A stretch of 64,000 nucleotides of DNA from Magnetospirillum sp902729445 (lineage in GTDB: Bacteria; Pseudomonadota; Alphaproteobacteria; Rhodospirillales; Magnetospirillaceae), in contig NZ_CACVCE010000056.1 of NCBI RefSeq assembly GCF_902729445.1, positions 135,456 through 199,455 on the forward strand, given 5' to 3'. Below, piece by piece: positions 46,094 to 54,747 of this stretch; the first letter of the stretch is position 1, and the number at the start of each line of letters is the position of its first letter. The notes below the pieces were generated by a model. That model saw only the letters and a program-made list of their open reading frames with translations, was not told where the DNA came from and did no database searches. The translations under genes were made by a program, and so were the position numbers.

Positions 46094-46828
46094 TTACATA
46101 CGGGAAACGAAGGTTTCGATGGCCTTCATCTGCCGCTCGTGTTCCTTCTCGATCATGTTCTGGACCGCCTGGTACTGGCGCAGCACCTCGGTCATCCGGG
46201 TGATTTCCACCACCGGCTGGACGTTGGATTCCTCCATCATCCCCTGGACGATGCTGGGGCGCTCGATGGCGGTCGGGGTCTGGCCGGTCTCGAACAGCGA
46301 GTCGCCGGCCTTGCGCAGTTCCTGCTCGTTCTCGAAGCGGACAACCTTCAAGGTGGCGACGATTCCGTTCTCGGTCGAGACGGTGCCGTCCGGAGCAATC
46401 GAGATCTTGGTTTCGTTGGGCGCGAAGATGACCGGGCGGTCACTCTTGTCCATCACCGCGAAGCCCTGGCTGTTGACCAGCATGCCGGCCTCGTCCAGAC
46501 GGAAATGGCCGTTGCGGCTATAGCGCATGCCGGACTCGGTCTCGATCTGGAAGTAGCCGTCGCCGTGAATGGCGATGTCCAGCGGGTTGTCGGTCTTGGT
46601 CAGCGGGCCTTCGCGGGTGTCGCGCAGCGTGCCGCTGTCTTGCACATAGGCCAACTTGGTGCCGGTGGCCCGGTCGCTGGACTTGGTATCGACCAGAAAC
46701 TCGCGGAACATCATCTGCTCGGCCTTGAAGCCGGGCGTGTTGGCGTTCGCCATGTTGTTGGCGATGACATCCAACTGGCGCCACAGAGCGTTCTGGCGGG
46801 ACAGGGCGATGTAAGATGTGTTTTCCAT
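46094..46828 (-). CDS. flgF: Flagellar proximal rod protein FlgF
   Basis: The 244-residue rod protein starts MENTSYIALSRQNALWRQLD, followed by VIANNMANANTPGFKAEQ, LDIAIHGDGYFQIET and a coiled C-terminus (MIEKEHERQMKAIETFVSRM). The ATG at 46828 is chosen because it gives the conserved start; longer in-frame starts run into the promoter. It is the first gene after a candidate sigma-54 promoter at 46869-46885, which would give a leader of about 30 bases. Confidence 0.95.
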   Translation of the reverse strand: MENTSYIALSRQNALWRQLDVIANNMANANTPGFKAEQMMFREFLVDTKSSDRATGTKLAYVQDSGTLRDTREGPLTKTDNPLDIAIHGDGYFQIETESGMRYSRNGHFRLDEAGMLVNSQGFAVMDKSDRPVIFAPNETKISIAPDGTVSTENGIVATLKVVRFENEQELRKAGDSLFETGQTPTAIERPSIVQGMMEESNVQPVVEITRMTEVLRQYQAVQNMIEKEHERQMKAIETFVSRM

Positions 46829-46868
46829 CGATCGGTGCCTAGCGTGACAAATTCGACGCCAACAATCT

Positions 46869-46885
46869 TGCATGTGCCGTGCCAA
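46869..46885 (-). promoter_or_regulatory. Sigma-54 promoter of the flgF-flgG-flgA-flgH operon
   Basis: The minus strand reads TTGGCACGGCACATGCA. The -24 half TTGGCACG is perfect, GG and GC are exactly 10 bases apart, and only one base of the -12 half (ATGCA for TTGCA) differs. Transcription would begin near 46858. The rest of the 46829-47104 gap holds no gene. Confidence 0.75.
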
Positions 46886-47104
46886 CATCATCATGGCGGC
46901 AGAAATGGCGGAATTCAGCCATTCCAGAAAACAGGATGGTTGGTTCGGGCAGGGTCTGCCGGGCAGGATTTGCCGCCCGGTCACGCCGCGCCTTCCCGCT
47001 CAACGTTCTGTTAACCGCGGCCCTGTACCTTTGGACATTGAGCAGGTGTGGCCGCGCCCTGTCGTCTCGCGCGCGCCAGCCCCAATTTTTGCGCGCGGGG
47101 GATC

Positions 47105-47650
47105 ATGGCTGAAGATCTGGAAGAAGATTTCGACGAAGGCGAAGGCTCTGATGATTCTTCCGATTCGCCGAAACGCAAGCTTCCCATTAAGAAGATTCTG
47201 ATCATCGTCCTGCCGATCCTGTTGCTGGTCGGCATCGGCGCGGGTCTATATTTCACCGGCATCATCGACAAGCTTCTGGGCAAGGGCGAGCCGAAAGCCG
47301 CCGAGCATTCCGAGGCGCCGAAGGAAGCCCCCAAGGTGGTCGGCCCGGCGGTCTTCATGGATCTGCCCGAGATGCTGGTCAATTTGCAGACCCAGGGGCG
47401 CAAGCAGGCCTTCTTGAAGATCAAGGTGGCCATCGAGCTGGAATCGGTTCTGGATCAGCCCAAGGTCGAGGCGGTGCAGGTGCGCCTGATCGACACCTTC
47501 CAGGTCTATCTGCGCGAGTTGCGGCCCGAGGATCTGCAAGGTGCCGCAGGCATGCATCTGCTGCGCGAGGAATTGCTGACCCGCATTCAGGCGGTGGTCA
47601 AGCCGGTCAAGGTCAATGACGTGTTGTTCAAAGAAATGCTGGTCCAATAG
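47105..47650 (+). CDS. fliL: Flagellar basal body-associated protein FliL
   Basis: The 181-residue inner-membrane protein has an acidic cytoplasmic start (MAEDLEEDFDEGEGSDD), one transmembrane helix (IIVLPILLLVGIGAGLYF) near residues 34-52, and the periplasmic stator-associated domain with FLKIKVAIELES and VQVRLIDTFQVYLREL. FliL supports stator function. The ATG at 47105 gives the family start. It heads a rightward operon with fliM 11 bases later. Confidence 0.93.
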   Translation: MAEDLEEDFDEGEGSDDSSDSPKRKLPIKKILIIVLPILLLVGIGAGLYFTGIIDKLLGKGEPKAAEHSEAPKEAPKVVGPAVFMDLPEMLVNLQTQGRKQAFLKIKVAIELESVLDQPKVEAVQVRLIDTFQVYLRELRPEDLQGAAGMHLLREELLTRIQAVVKPVKVNDVLFKEMLVQ

Positions 47651-47661
47651 GCTTAATCGAC

Positions 47662-48834
47662 ATGGCGATGGACGAGGAAGGCGGGGCAGGTCGGTCCGGT
47701 GAGGACGAAGAGGCCCTGATGAAGGAATGGGCCGCCATGGCCGGCAACGATGCCGGCGATGGTGGCGGTGGTGACGACGGCGGCGATGCCATGGCCGCCG
47801 AATGGGAAGCCATGCTGGGCGGCGGCGACGACGATGCCGGCGGCGGCGGCGGCGGTGACGCCCCCAAGGACACCACCCGCGTCCTGAACCAGGACGAAAT
47901 CGACTCGCTGTTGGGCTTCGACGACGACCATGGTCGCGGCGACGACAAGTCGGGCATCCAGGCGATCCTGAATTCGGCGCTGGTGTCCTATGAACGCCTG
48001 CCGATGCTCGAGGTGGTGTTCGACCGCCTGGTGCGCATGATGTCGACCTCGATGCGTAACTTCACCTCGGACAACGTCGAAGTGTCGCTGGACAACATTC
48101 TGTCCCTGCGTTTCGGCGACTATTTGAACTCGATCCCGCTGCCGGCCATGCTGGCCGTGTTCAAGGCCGAGGAATGGGACAATTACGGCCTGTTGACCGT
48201 CGATTCGTCGCTGATCTATTCCATCGTCGACGTGCTGCTGGGCGGCCGTCGCGGCACGGCGGCGATGCGCATCGAAGGCCGTCCCTACACCACCATCGAA
48301 CGCAATCTGGTCGAGCGCATGGTCCACGTGGTGCTGTCCGACCTGTCGGCGGCCTTCGACCCCTTGAGCCCGGTCACCTTCCGCTTCGACCGCCTGGAAA
48401 CCAACCCGCGTTTCGCCACCATCTCGCGCCCCAGCAACGCCGCCATCGTCGCCAAGCTGCGCATCGACATGGAAGACCGCGGCGGCCGCCTGGAACTGTT
48501 GCTGCCCTACGCCACCCTGGAACCCGTCCGCGAGCTGCTGCTGCAGATGTTCATGGGTGAAAAGTTCGGTCGCGACTCGATCTGGGAAACCCACTTGGCG
48601 GAAGAATTGTGGCTGACCGAGGTCGAGCTGGAAGCCGTGCTGGACGAGCAGGTGATGAACCTGCGCGAGGTGCTGGCCTGGAAGCCCGGCTCGAAGATCA
48701 TGCTGAACGCCACGCCCAATTCCCCCATCGAGCTGCGCTGCGGCGACTTCGCGATGTTCAAGGGGCGCATGGGGCGCAAGGGCCCGCACATCGCCATCCG
48801 CGTCGATGACAAAACCAGCAAGTTCAAAGGGTAG
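47662..48834 (+). CDS. fliM: Flagellar motor switch protein FliM, with extended N-terminus
   Basis: The 390-residue C-ring protein has the CheY-P binding helix LNQDEIDSLLGF at residues 75-86 (usually at the very N-terminus), a middle domain starting near residue 105 (LPMLEVVFDRLVRMMSTSMR), and a C-terminal SpoA domain (LRCGDFAMFKGRMGRK). Ahead of the helix is a 70-residue Gly/Asp-rich extension containing two similar motifs, ALMKEWAAMAG (18-28) and AMAAEWEAMLG (43-53). The extension is the unusual part. It lies between fliL and the DUF6468-type gene. Confidence 0.96.
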   Translation: MAMDEEGGAGRSGEDEEALMKEWAAMAGNDAGDGGGGDDGGDAMAAEWEAMLGGGDDDAGGGGGGDAPKDTTRVLNQDEIDSLLGFDDDHGRGDDKSGIQAILNSALVSYERLPMLEVVFDRLVRMMSTSMRNFTSDNVEVSLDNILSLRFGDYLNSIPLPAMLAVFKAEEWDNYGLLTVDSSLIYSIVDVLLGGRRGTAAMRIEGRPYTTIERNLVERMVHVVLSDLSAAFDPLSPVTFRFDRLETNPRFATISRPSNAAIVAKLRIDMEDRGGRLELLLPYATLEPVRELLLQMFMGEKFGRDSIWETHLAEELWLTEVELEAVLDEQVMNLREVLAWKPGSKIMLNATPNSPIELRCGDFAMFKGRMGRKGPHIAIRVDDKTSKFKG

Positions 48835-48840
48835 ACCGGC

Positions 48841-49353
48841 ATGGACTGGAAAATCGTCCTCGACCTTCTCGTCTCGGTTCTGCTGATCGCCACCATCGGC
48901 TATGCGGTGATGCTGAACCAGCGTCTGACCCAGTTGCGCAAGAACCGCGACGACATGGCCAAGATCATCGTGTCGTTCAACGAAGCCACCGTCAGGGCCG
49001 AATCCTCGATTCCCAAGCTCAAGAAGGCGGCCGAGGATTCGGGTGCGGCACTGCAGGAACGGGTCGAAAAGGCCCAATCGTTGCGCGACGACCTGGCCTT
49101 CATGATCGAGCGGGCCGACACCATGGCCAACCGGCTGGAAAACGCCGTCAAGACGGCCAGGACCGACGTCCGCCCGCAGGTGACGGCGCAGGTGCGCCAG
49201 GGCGGCGGCATGGCGCCCCCGCCGATGGCGGCGCCGGCCCCGCAAGGGGCGCGGGCGGCTACCGTGGCGGCAGCGGCCAGTGCCGAGATGGAATTTGACG
49301 ACCGCTCGGAAGCGGAGCGCGAGCTGTTGCGCGCGCTGCAATCCATGAGGTAA
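48841..49353 (+). CDS. DUF6468-type flagellar-locus membrane protein
   Basis: The 170-residue protein has one N-terminal transmembrane helix (IVLDLLVSVLLIATIGYAVML), then a long predicted coiled coil (about residues 28-110, with LRKNRDDMAKIIVSFNEA and LRDDLAFMIERADTMANRL), a Pro/Ala-rich linker, and an acidic end RSEAERELLRALQSMR. Proteins of this kind follow fliM in alphaproteobacterial flagellar operons. The exact role is unknown; position and topology suggest a motor or stator accessory. Gaps to its neighbours are six and seven bases. Confidence 0.85.
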   Translation: MDWKIVLDLLVSVLLIATIGYAVMLNQRLTQLRKNRDDMAKIIVSFNEATVRAESSIPKLKKAAEDSGAALQERVEKAQSLRDDLAFMIERADTMANRLENAVKTARTDVRPQVTAQVRQGGGMAPPPMAAPAPQGARAATVAAAASAEMEFDDRSEAERELLRALQSMR

Positions 49354-49360
49354 TTGAGCG

Positions 49361-50092
49361 ATGGCCAGCAAACCCAAGCCAAAGAAGACGCAACGCACCC
49401 CCTTCGTCCGCCTGCTGCCGGTGTTGATCGCCGTGGCGGCGCTGATGCTGTCGGTGCGCGTCAACGACATCCGCAAGGGTTTCCTGGACGTCGCCTCGGT
49501 GCGCGTCGCTGGCGAGTTGCAGGCCCAGCAGCCCGAGCCGGCGAAGCCGGCCGCCCCGGCGCCCGAGCCGCAGCCGGCCGCGCAGGCCCCGGCCCAGGCC
49601 CCGGCCCCGGCCCCGGCCCCCTCGGCACCGGCTCGGCCGGCCTCGCTGGGGGAAACCGCCAGCCTGAGCCAGACCGAAATGGACGTGCTGCAAAAGCTGC
49701 AGGAACGGCGCGGCACGCTGGACGTGCGCGAGAAGGATATCGAACGGCGCGAGGCTTTGCAGAAGGCGGCCGAAAACCAGATCGAACGCAAAATTTCCGA
49801 AATGAAAACACTGCAGAACACCATCGAAAGCCTTCTTCGGCAATATAACGACCAGGAAGATCAAAAAATGCGGTCCCTGGTCAAAATCTACGAGAACATG
49901 AAGCCGAAGGAAGCCGCAAAGATTTTCGAGCAGCTGGATATGGCCGTGATGCTGGAAGTCGTCGAGCGGATGAAGGAGGCCAAAGTGGCTCCAATCCTGG
50001 CAGAAATGGATCCTGGCAAGGCCCGGACGCTCACATTGGAATTGGCGCAGCGTCGGCAGATGCCGCTGCCGCGACCGATGCAGGGCGGCTGA
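49361..50092 (+). CDS. motE: MotE-like flagellar motor protein
   Basis: The 243-residue protein has an N-terminal membrane helix (FVRLLPVLIAVAALMLSV), an Ala/Pro repeat linker (about residues 55-95, where the DNA repeats a GCCCCG unit), a coiled coil, and a C-terminal MgtE-N-like domain with LVKIYENMKPKEAAKIFEQL and VAPILAEMDPGKA. MotE is a periplasmic chaperone of the stator partner MotC in Rhizobiales. The symbol rests on family architecture. Confidence 0.8.
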   Translation: MASKPKPKKTQRTPFVRLLPVLIAVAALMLSVRVNDIRKGFLDVASVRVAGELQAQQPEPAKPAAPAPEPQPAAQAPAQAPAPAPAPSAPARPASLGETASLSQTEMDVLQKLQERRGTLDVREKDIERREALQKAAENQIERKISEMKTLQNTIESLLRQYNDQEDQKMRSLVKIYENMKPKEAAKIFEQLDMAVMLEVVERMKEAKVAPILAEMDPGKARTLTLELAQRRQMPLPRPMQGG

Positions 50093-50162
50093 TTTACCAA
50101 ATGCTAGGGAAATCCGAGAAAAATGCCTTGCACAGGGTATGCCCCCTATCTTAACTAGGAAA

Positions 50163-50204
50163 ACTCGCGGTGGGGGGTTCGTTTTTTCTGAGTGGACCGC
50201 GAGT
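50163..50204 (+). promoter_or_regulatory. Long inverted repeat in the cheY leader
   Basis: ACTCGCGGT (50163-50171) and ACCGCGAGT (50196-50204) are perfect complements separated by 24 bases that include GTTTTTT. The structure ends just before the GGAGGAG ribosome site of cheY. It could be a leader hairpin or a partial terminator controlling cheY-cheZ relative to motE. Confidence 0.5.
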
Positions 50205-50224
50205 GTTTCGGAGGAGCGTAACGG

Positions 50225-50614
50225 ATGGCTGTCGACAAGAATATGAACGTGCTCATCGTCGATGACTACAAGACGATGCTGCGAATCATCCGCAACCTGT
50301 TGAAGCAGTTGGGTTTCAACAACGTCGACGAAGCCACCGACGGCTCGATGGCGCTGCAGATGTTGCGCGTCGGTAATTACGGTCTGATCATCTCGGACTG
50401 GAACATGGAGCCGATGACCGGCCTGCAGTTGCTGCGCGAAGTGCGCGCCGATCCCAAGCTGAAGGCCATTCCCTTCATCATGGTGACCGCCGAGTCGAAG
50501 TCGGAGAACGTCATCGCCGCCAAGGAAGCCGGCGTTTCCAACTACATCGTCAAGCCCTTCAACGCCGAAACGTTGAAGACCAAGATGGTCAGCGTGATCG
50601 GCGACTTCGCGTAA
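50225..50614 (+). CDS. cheY: Chemotaxis response regulator CheY (flagellar locus)
   Basis: This 129-residue single receiver domain has all key residues: LIVDDYKTML (acidic pair), LIISDWNMEPMTGL with the phospho-Asp near residue 59, MVTAES (Thr), and NYIVKPFNAETL (Lys). It should bind FliM after phosphorylation to switch motor behaviour. Strong GGAGGAG precedes the ATG. The cheZ gene follows after 24 bases, which makes a switch-and-reset pair next to fliM. Confidence 0.95.
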   Translation: MAVDKNMNVLIVDDYKTMLRIIRNLLKQLGFNNVDEATDGSMALQMLRVGNYGLIISDWNMEPMTGLQLLREVRADPKLKAIPFIMVTAESKSENVIAAKEAGVSNYIVKPFNAETLKTKMVSVIGDFA

Positions 50615-50638
50615 ACGTCCTTTACGGGGGGCCGTATC

Positions 50639-51286
50639 ATGGTTGGGAAAGGCGTGGATCGGGACTTGGCCTTGCGGCTTGAAGCCATCCGCCAGCAGCA
50701 CGGCGATACCGTTCGCGTCGAAGAAATCGGCGCGGTGGTCCGCGCCCTTCTGGAAACCATGACCGGCGACATCGACGGCAAGGACCTGAAGCTTTTTCAG
50801 GAAGTCGAATCCTTGGCGTCGTACATCCACGCCGCCAAGGCCGAGATCGCCGCCCTTCGCCCCGGTGAGATCAAGGACGAGTTCATTGCTTCGGCGACCG
50901 ACGAATTGGATGCCATCGTCGGCGCGACCGAGGCGGCGACCAACGAGATCATGGATGCCGCCGAGCATCTGGAAACCCTGTCGCCGATGATGGACGAGCA
51001 GGTGGCGGCCAGGTTGACCGAGATCACCACCCGCATCTTCGAAGCCTGCACCTTCCAGGACATCACCGGCCAGCGCATTACCAAGGTGGTGCGGATGCTC
51101 AAGGAAATCGAAGGCCGGGTCGATAGCTTGGTCAAGGCCTTCGGGGGCGAGGTGGCCGATGCCCCCTCGAAATCGACCAAGGATCCCAACGTCATCACCG
51201 ACGAGGATCTGTTGAACGGCCCGCAGCTTCCGGCTGGCGCCGCCGATCAGGCGGAGATCGACAGGCTGCTGGCGAGCTTCGATTGA
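50639..51286 (+). CDS. cheZ: CheZ-type phosphatase of CheY-P
   Basis: The 215-residue helical protein has the CheZ active-site pattern FQDITGQRI near residue 140, where Asp and Gln (as Asp143 and Gln147 in E. coli) promote dephosphorylation of CheY-P. A flexible acidic linker leads to the C-terminal peptide QAEIDRLLASFD, which resembles the CheY-P binding helices of CheZ and FliM. A helical hairpin spans roughly residues 40-150. It directly follows cheY. Confidence 0.92.
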   Translation: MVGKGVDRDLALRLEAIRQQHGDTVRVEEIGAVVRALLETMTGDIDGKDLKLFQEVESLASYIHAAKAEIAALRPGEIKDEFIASATDELDAIVGATEAATNEIMDAAEHLETLSPMMDEQVAARLTEITTRIFEACTFQDITGQRITKVVRMLKEIEGRVDSLVKAFGGEVADAPSKSTKDPNVITDEDLLNGPQLPAGAADQAEIDRLLASFD

Positions 51287-51291
51287 GTCGA

Positions 51292-54200
51292 ATGGCGGTG
51301 CACGGCAACCCACGCCGCCGCACACCGCTGACCGTCTTCGTGTCGGCATCGTGCCGCGCGCTTTTCCTGACTTTCGCTATCCTCCTTTCATTGCCGGCCG
51401 TGGCGCAGACCAGTCCGCGCGGCGCCGAACATGACGGTTTCGGCCGCATGGTGTTCGATTGGGACCAGCCGGTGCGCTGGACCGCCGACCTGACCAACGG
51501 TCAGTTGGTGATCAGGTTCGAAAAGCCGATCGCCGGCGATCCCAAGGTGCTGTTGAAGTCCTTGGACAAATACCTGAAGGGCGTCAGCCTGTCGGCCGAT
51601 CGCCGCATGGCCACCTTCACCCTGACCCGACCGATTCAACTGAAGACCTTCACCTCGGGCAATTCGGCGGTGATCGACCTGCAAGAGGTCAAGGCCGAGG
51701 CTGCGGTGCCTCCGCCCCAACCGGCCAAGCCCGAGCCGGCCAAGCCCGAGCCGCCCAAGCCCGAGGCCGCCAAGGCCGAACCGGTGACCGACCTGATGGT
51801 GCGCGGTGGGGAACATACGGGTTTCAACCGTCTGGTGTTCGACTGGCCCAAGCCGGTCGGCTATGCGGTCAACGCCACCGAGGGTCAGGCGGTCATCGCC
51901 TTTGAACGTCCGGCCAACGTCAACACCAACGCCCTGGAAGCGTCATTGCCGGCCGACGTCAAGTTCGCCGAGGCCCGGCCCCAGGGCAAGGGGACCGCCA
52001 TCGTCCTGGCCTTGCCGCCGGGCATGCGGGTGCGCCATTTCACCAGCGGCCCCAAGGTGGCGATCGATCTGGTCCGCGCCGTCGGCAGTCCGCCGCCGCC
52101 TCGCACCAACGGCGTGGCGCCGCCGCCGCTGGCCCCGGCTCCGGGGGCCACCGACCAGCCGGCTCCGCCGCCGGCACCCGTGCCAGCCGCCACAACTGCT
52201 CCCGCCCCGACAGCGGCCGCGCCCGCACCGGCACCGGCGCCGCCGCCCGCGCCGCCGGTGGCGGTCGAACCGCCCAAGCCGGCGGGAATGTCGGTCAGCC
52301 TGGGCGTCGGCTTCGACCAGCCCACCGGGGCCGCCGTGTTCCGCCGCGCCGGTTGGCTGTGGCTGGTATTCGATCGCAAGCAGGAGGTCGATACCAAGCT
52401 GCTGCGCCGCACCGGCGGCGAGGTGGTGCAGTTCGCCGAGCAGGTTCCCAACATCAAGAACGGGACCGCCATCCGACTGATCACCCGGCCGGGTTACAAT
52501 CCGTCGATCCGCAAGGAAGGCCAATTGTGGGTGTTCGACCTGTCGGAACAGCCGTTGGCGCCCCGTATGCCCCTGACGGTCGAACGCCAGTTCGATTTCG
52601 AGGATCGCGGCCGGTTGCTGATTCCCATCGGCGAATCCCCCGGTCAGGCGCTGGTCTTCCGCGACCCGGAAGTCGGCGACCTGATCCAGGTGATGGCGGT
52701 GACCAATATCGGCGCGGGCATTCCGGTGGAGACCGTGGTTCCCGGCGCCGAATTGCTGGCGACGGCGCAGGGCGTGGCCCTGGTGCCCCAGGCCGACGGC
52801 GTCCGGCTCGACAGCGCGCGGGCGGCGGTCGAGGTGTCGATGCCGGGCGGCCTTTATTTGTCGCGCGACCTGCCGGCGGGCGGCGGCGGCGGGACGGCCG
52901 GTTCTCCGGTCGGCACCGGCGAGGCGATGGTCTCGGCCGGCGGCCCGCTTGATCTGCCGCGCTGGATGCGGGGCGGTCACGACAAATTCGTGCCGGAACA
53001 TCAAAAGCTGCTGCAGCGCTTCGCCCTGGTGAAGCCCGAGGACAAGAACGCCCAGCGTCTGGAAATCGCCCGGCACTTCCTGGCCAACGGCATGGCGGCG
53101 GAAACACTGGGCGAGTTGAAGATCGTCGCGGCGGCCGATCCGGCGATGCTGGACAATCCCAACTTCCGCGCCCCGCGCGGCGTCGCCCAGTTCCTGATGC
53201 GCCGCGACGCCGAGGCGCTGGAGGATCTGTCGCATCCGTCCCTGGCCAAGGACCCGCAGGCCCAGATGTGGCTGGCCGCCGTCAGGGCGCGGACCAGCGG
53301 CGAGCCGGGCAAGCAGGCCCTGATCCTGCGTCTGGCCCACGAGGACATCAAGGGCCTCAGCCCGCGTCTGCGGATGGCGCTGGGCCAGATCGCCGCCACT
53401 GCCGCCGCGCAAGGCGGCGACCCCAAGGCTGCCAACCGTATCCTCGAGGCCATCAACGGCCCCGGCCTGTCGCGTCGCGACGCCGGCGAGATCAGCTATC
53501 TGCAAGGCATGGCCGCCGAGGCGGCGAAAAGTTATGACCAGGCCATCTCGCGTTATCGCGAGGCCGAGGAAAGCGAATCGCGTCCCGCGCGCGCCTATGC
53601 CGGCCGCGCCCGCATCGAACTGCAATTGCGCCGGGGCATGATCAATGCGTCCGACGCCGCCCGCCAGCTCGAGAAACTGCGTTTCGCCTGGCGCGAGGGC
53701 GATTACGAATATTATCTGCTGAAGCGCCTGACCGAGCTGATCCTGGCCGACAACCGTTGGGCTGACGGTTTGCGTCTGGCCCGTTCGCTGTCGGAAACCT
53801 ATTCCGACCACCCCGACATCGGCACCATTCAGAAGATGATGTCGGACAGCTTCGACAAGCTGTTCCTGGGCGGTGCCGCCGACGGCTTGTCGCCCATCGC
53901 CGCCATCGGCCTTTACGACGAGTTCCAGGAGCTGACGCCGTCGGGGACCAAGGGCGACGAAATGATCCGCAAGCTGGCCGACCGGCTGGCCGCCGTCGAT
54001 CTGCTGGAACGTTCGGCCGAATTGCTGCGCCATCAGGTCCAGTTCCGTACCCAAGGGGTGGAGAAGGCCCGTATCGGCGCCCGTCTCGCCTTTCTGGATA
54101 TGTCCGACCGCCGGCCCGGCCTGGCGCTCGACAGCCTGGACCAGAGCGAGGTCGAAGGCCAACCGCCCGAGCTTTACAATCAGCGGCGCTATCTGCGGGT

Positions 54201-54651
54201 CCGCGCCTTGGCCGATCTGGGCCGGGTGGCGGAAGCACTGGCCCTGATCGTCAACGACCATTCGGAAAAGGCCAACCAGCTGCGGGCCGAGATCTATTGG
54301 GACCTCAAGAACTGGCCCGAGGCGGCCAAGGCCCTGGAAACCCTGATCGAGAAGCCCGAAGGCGCCATGGCCATTCCGCCCCTGACCGCCAAGCGGCTGA
54401 CGGACTTGGCCACCGCCCTGACCTTGGCCCGTGACGAGCGCGGCCTGCAGCGGCTTCGGCGCGATTTCGGCGCCAAGATGGCCAAGACCGAATACCGCGA
54501 GGCCTTTGATCTGCTGACCAGCGAAGCCGAGCGCGGCATCATCGATTACCGCCGCGTCGCCGACAAAATCAAGCAGGTGGAAAGCTTCCACGGCTTCATG
54601 GCCGACTGGAAAAACCGGGTTCAAAGCCAAGGATTGTCCTCGGTGAATTAG
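51292..54651 (+). CDS. Large periplasmic protein with AMIN-like repeats, proline-rich linkers and TPR-like C-terminal half
   Basis: The 1119-residue protein has a signal peptide (RALFLTFAILLSLPAVA, cleaved near residue 36). Two similar beta-rich units start EHDGFGRMVFDWDQPV (near 43) and EHTGFNRLVFDWPKPV (near 172), and a diverged third is near 335 (VGFDQPTGAAVFRRAGW). They are joined by Pro/Ala/Lys-rich linkers at about 137-163 and 264-331. The second half (about 570-1116) is helical and TPR-like. It begins five bases after cheZ, so it belongs to the motility operon. It may organise the envelope around the motor; no function is known to me. Confidence 0.82.
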   Translation: MAVHGNPRRRTPLTVFVSASCRALFLTFAILLSLPAVAQTSPRGAEHDGFGRMVFDWDQPVRWTADLTNGQLVIRFEKPIAGDPKVLLKSLDKYLKGVSLSADRRMATFTLTRPIQLKTFTSGNSAVIDLQEVKAEAAVPPPQPAKPEPAKPEPPKPEAAKAEPVTDLMVRGGEHTGFNRLVFDWPKPVGYAVNATEGQAVIAFERPANVNTNALEASLPADVKFAEARPQGKGTAIVLALPPGMRVRHFTSGPKVAIDLVRAVGSPPPPRTNGVAPPPLAPAPGATDQPAPPPAPVPAATTAPAPTAAAPAPAPAPPPAPPVAVEPPKPAGMSVSLGVGFDQPTGAAVFRRAGWLWLVFDRKQEVDTKLLRRTGGEVVQFAEQVPNIKNGTAIRLITRPGYNPSIRKEGQLWVFDLSEQPLAPRMPLTVERQFDFEDRGRLLIPIGESPGQALVFRDPEVGDLIQVMAVTNIGAGIPVETVVPGAELLATAQGVALVPQADGVRLDSARAAVEVSMPGGLYLSRDLPAGGGGGTAGSPVGTGEAMVSAGGPLDLPRWMRGGHDKFVPEHQKLLQRFALVKPEDKNAQRLEIARHFLANGMAAETLGELKIVAAADPAMLDNPNFRAPRGVAQFLMRRDAEALEDLSHPSLAKDPQAQMWLAAVRARTSGEPGKQALILRLAHEDIKGLSPRLRMALGQIAATAAAQGGDPKAANRILEAINGPGLSRRDAGEISYLQGMAAEAAKSYDQAISRYREAEESESRPARAYAGRARIELQLRRGMINASDAARQLEKLRFAWREGDYEYYLLKRLTELILADNRWADGLRLARSLSETYSDHPDIGTIQKMMSDSFDKLFLGGAADGLSPIAAIGLYDEFQELTPSGTKGDEMIRKLADRLAAVDLLERSAELLRHQVQFRTQGVEKARIGARLAFLDMSDRRPGLALDSLDQSEVEGQPPELYNQRRYLRVRALADLGRVAEALALIVNDHSEKANQLRAEIYWDLKNWPEAAKALETLIEKPEGAMAIPPLTAKRLTDLATALTLARDERGLQRLRRDFGAKMAKTEYREAFDLLTSEAERGIIDYRRVADKIKQVESFHGFMADWKNRVQSQGLSSVN

Positions 54652-54677
54652 CCCCGGGTTGCCTTGGGGTTATTTTC
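54652..54677 (+). terminator. Weak terminator after the large periplasmic protein gene
   Basis: CCCCGGG pairs with CCTTGGGG (two G-U pairs), followed by TTATTTT. It starts immediately after the stop codon and precedes a candidate promoter of speD. Confidence 0.4.
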
Positions 54678-54679
54678 CC

Positions 54680-54708
54680 TTGCATCGGCGGTCGGTTTGG
54701 GGGATAAC
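54680..54708 (+). promoter_or_regulatory. Candidate promoter of speD-speE
   Basis: TTGCAT (54680-54685) and GATAAC (54703-54708) are 17 bases apart, 40 bases before the speD start. Confidence 0.35.
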
Positions 54709-54747
54709 CCGCCCCTTCTGGTCCATCTACTGGTTTGGAGGGGAGCA

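Noticed and set aside
46900..47100. A sigma-54 promoter for fliL on the plus strand
   Set aside because: Several GG...GC pairs occur, but none has the 10-base spacing together with a TGGCAC-like half.
49550..49625. GCCCCG repeats read as a regulatory repeat
   Set aside because: They are in frame within motE and simply encode its Ala-Pro linker.
51943..54630. A very long open frame (895 residues) on the minus strand opposite the periplasmic TPR gene, and similar long antisense frames opposite topA, malQ and dxs
   Set aside because: They are low-complexity translations rich in His, Gln, Gly and Arg that mirror high-GC codon use of the real genes. They have no domain signatures or ribosome sites.
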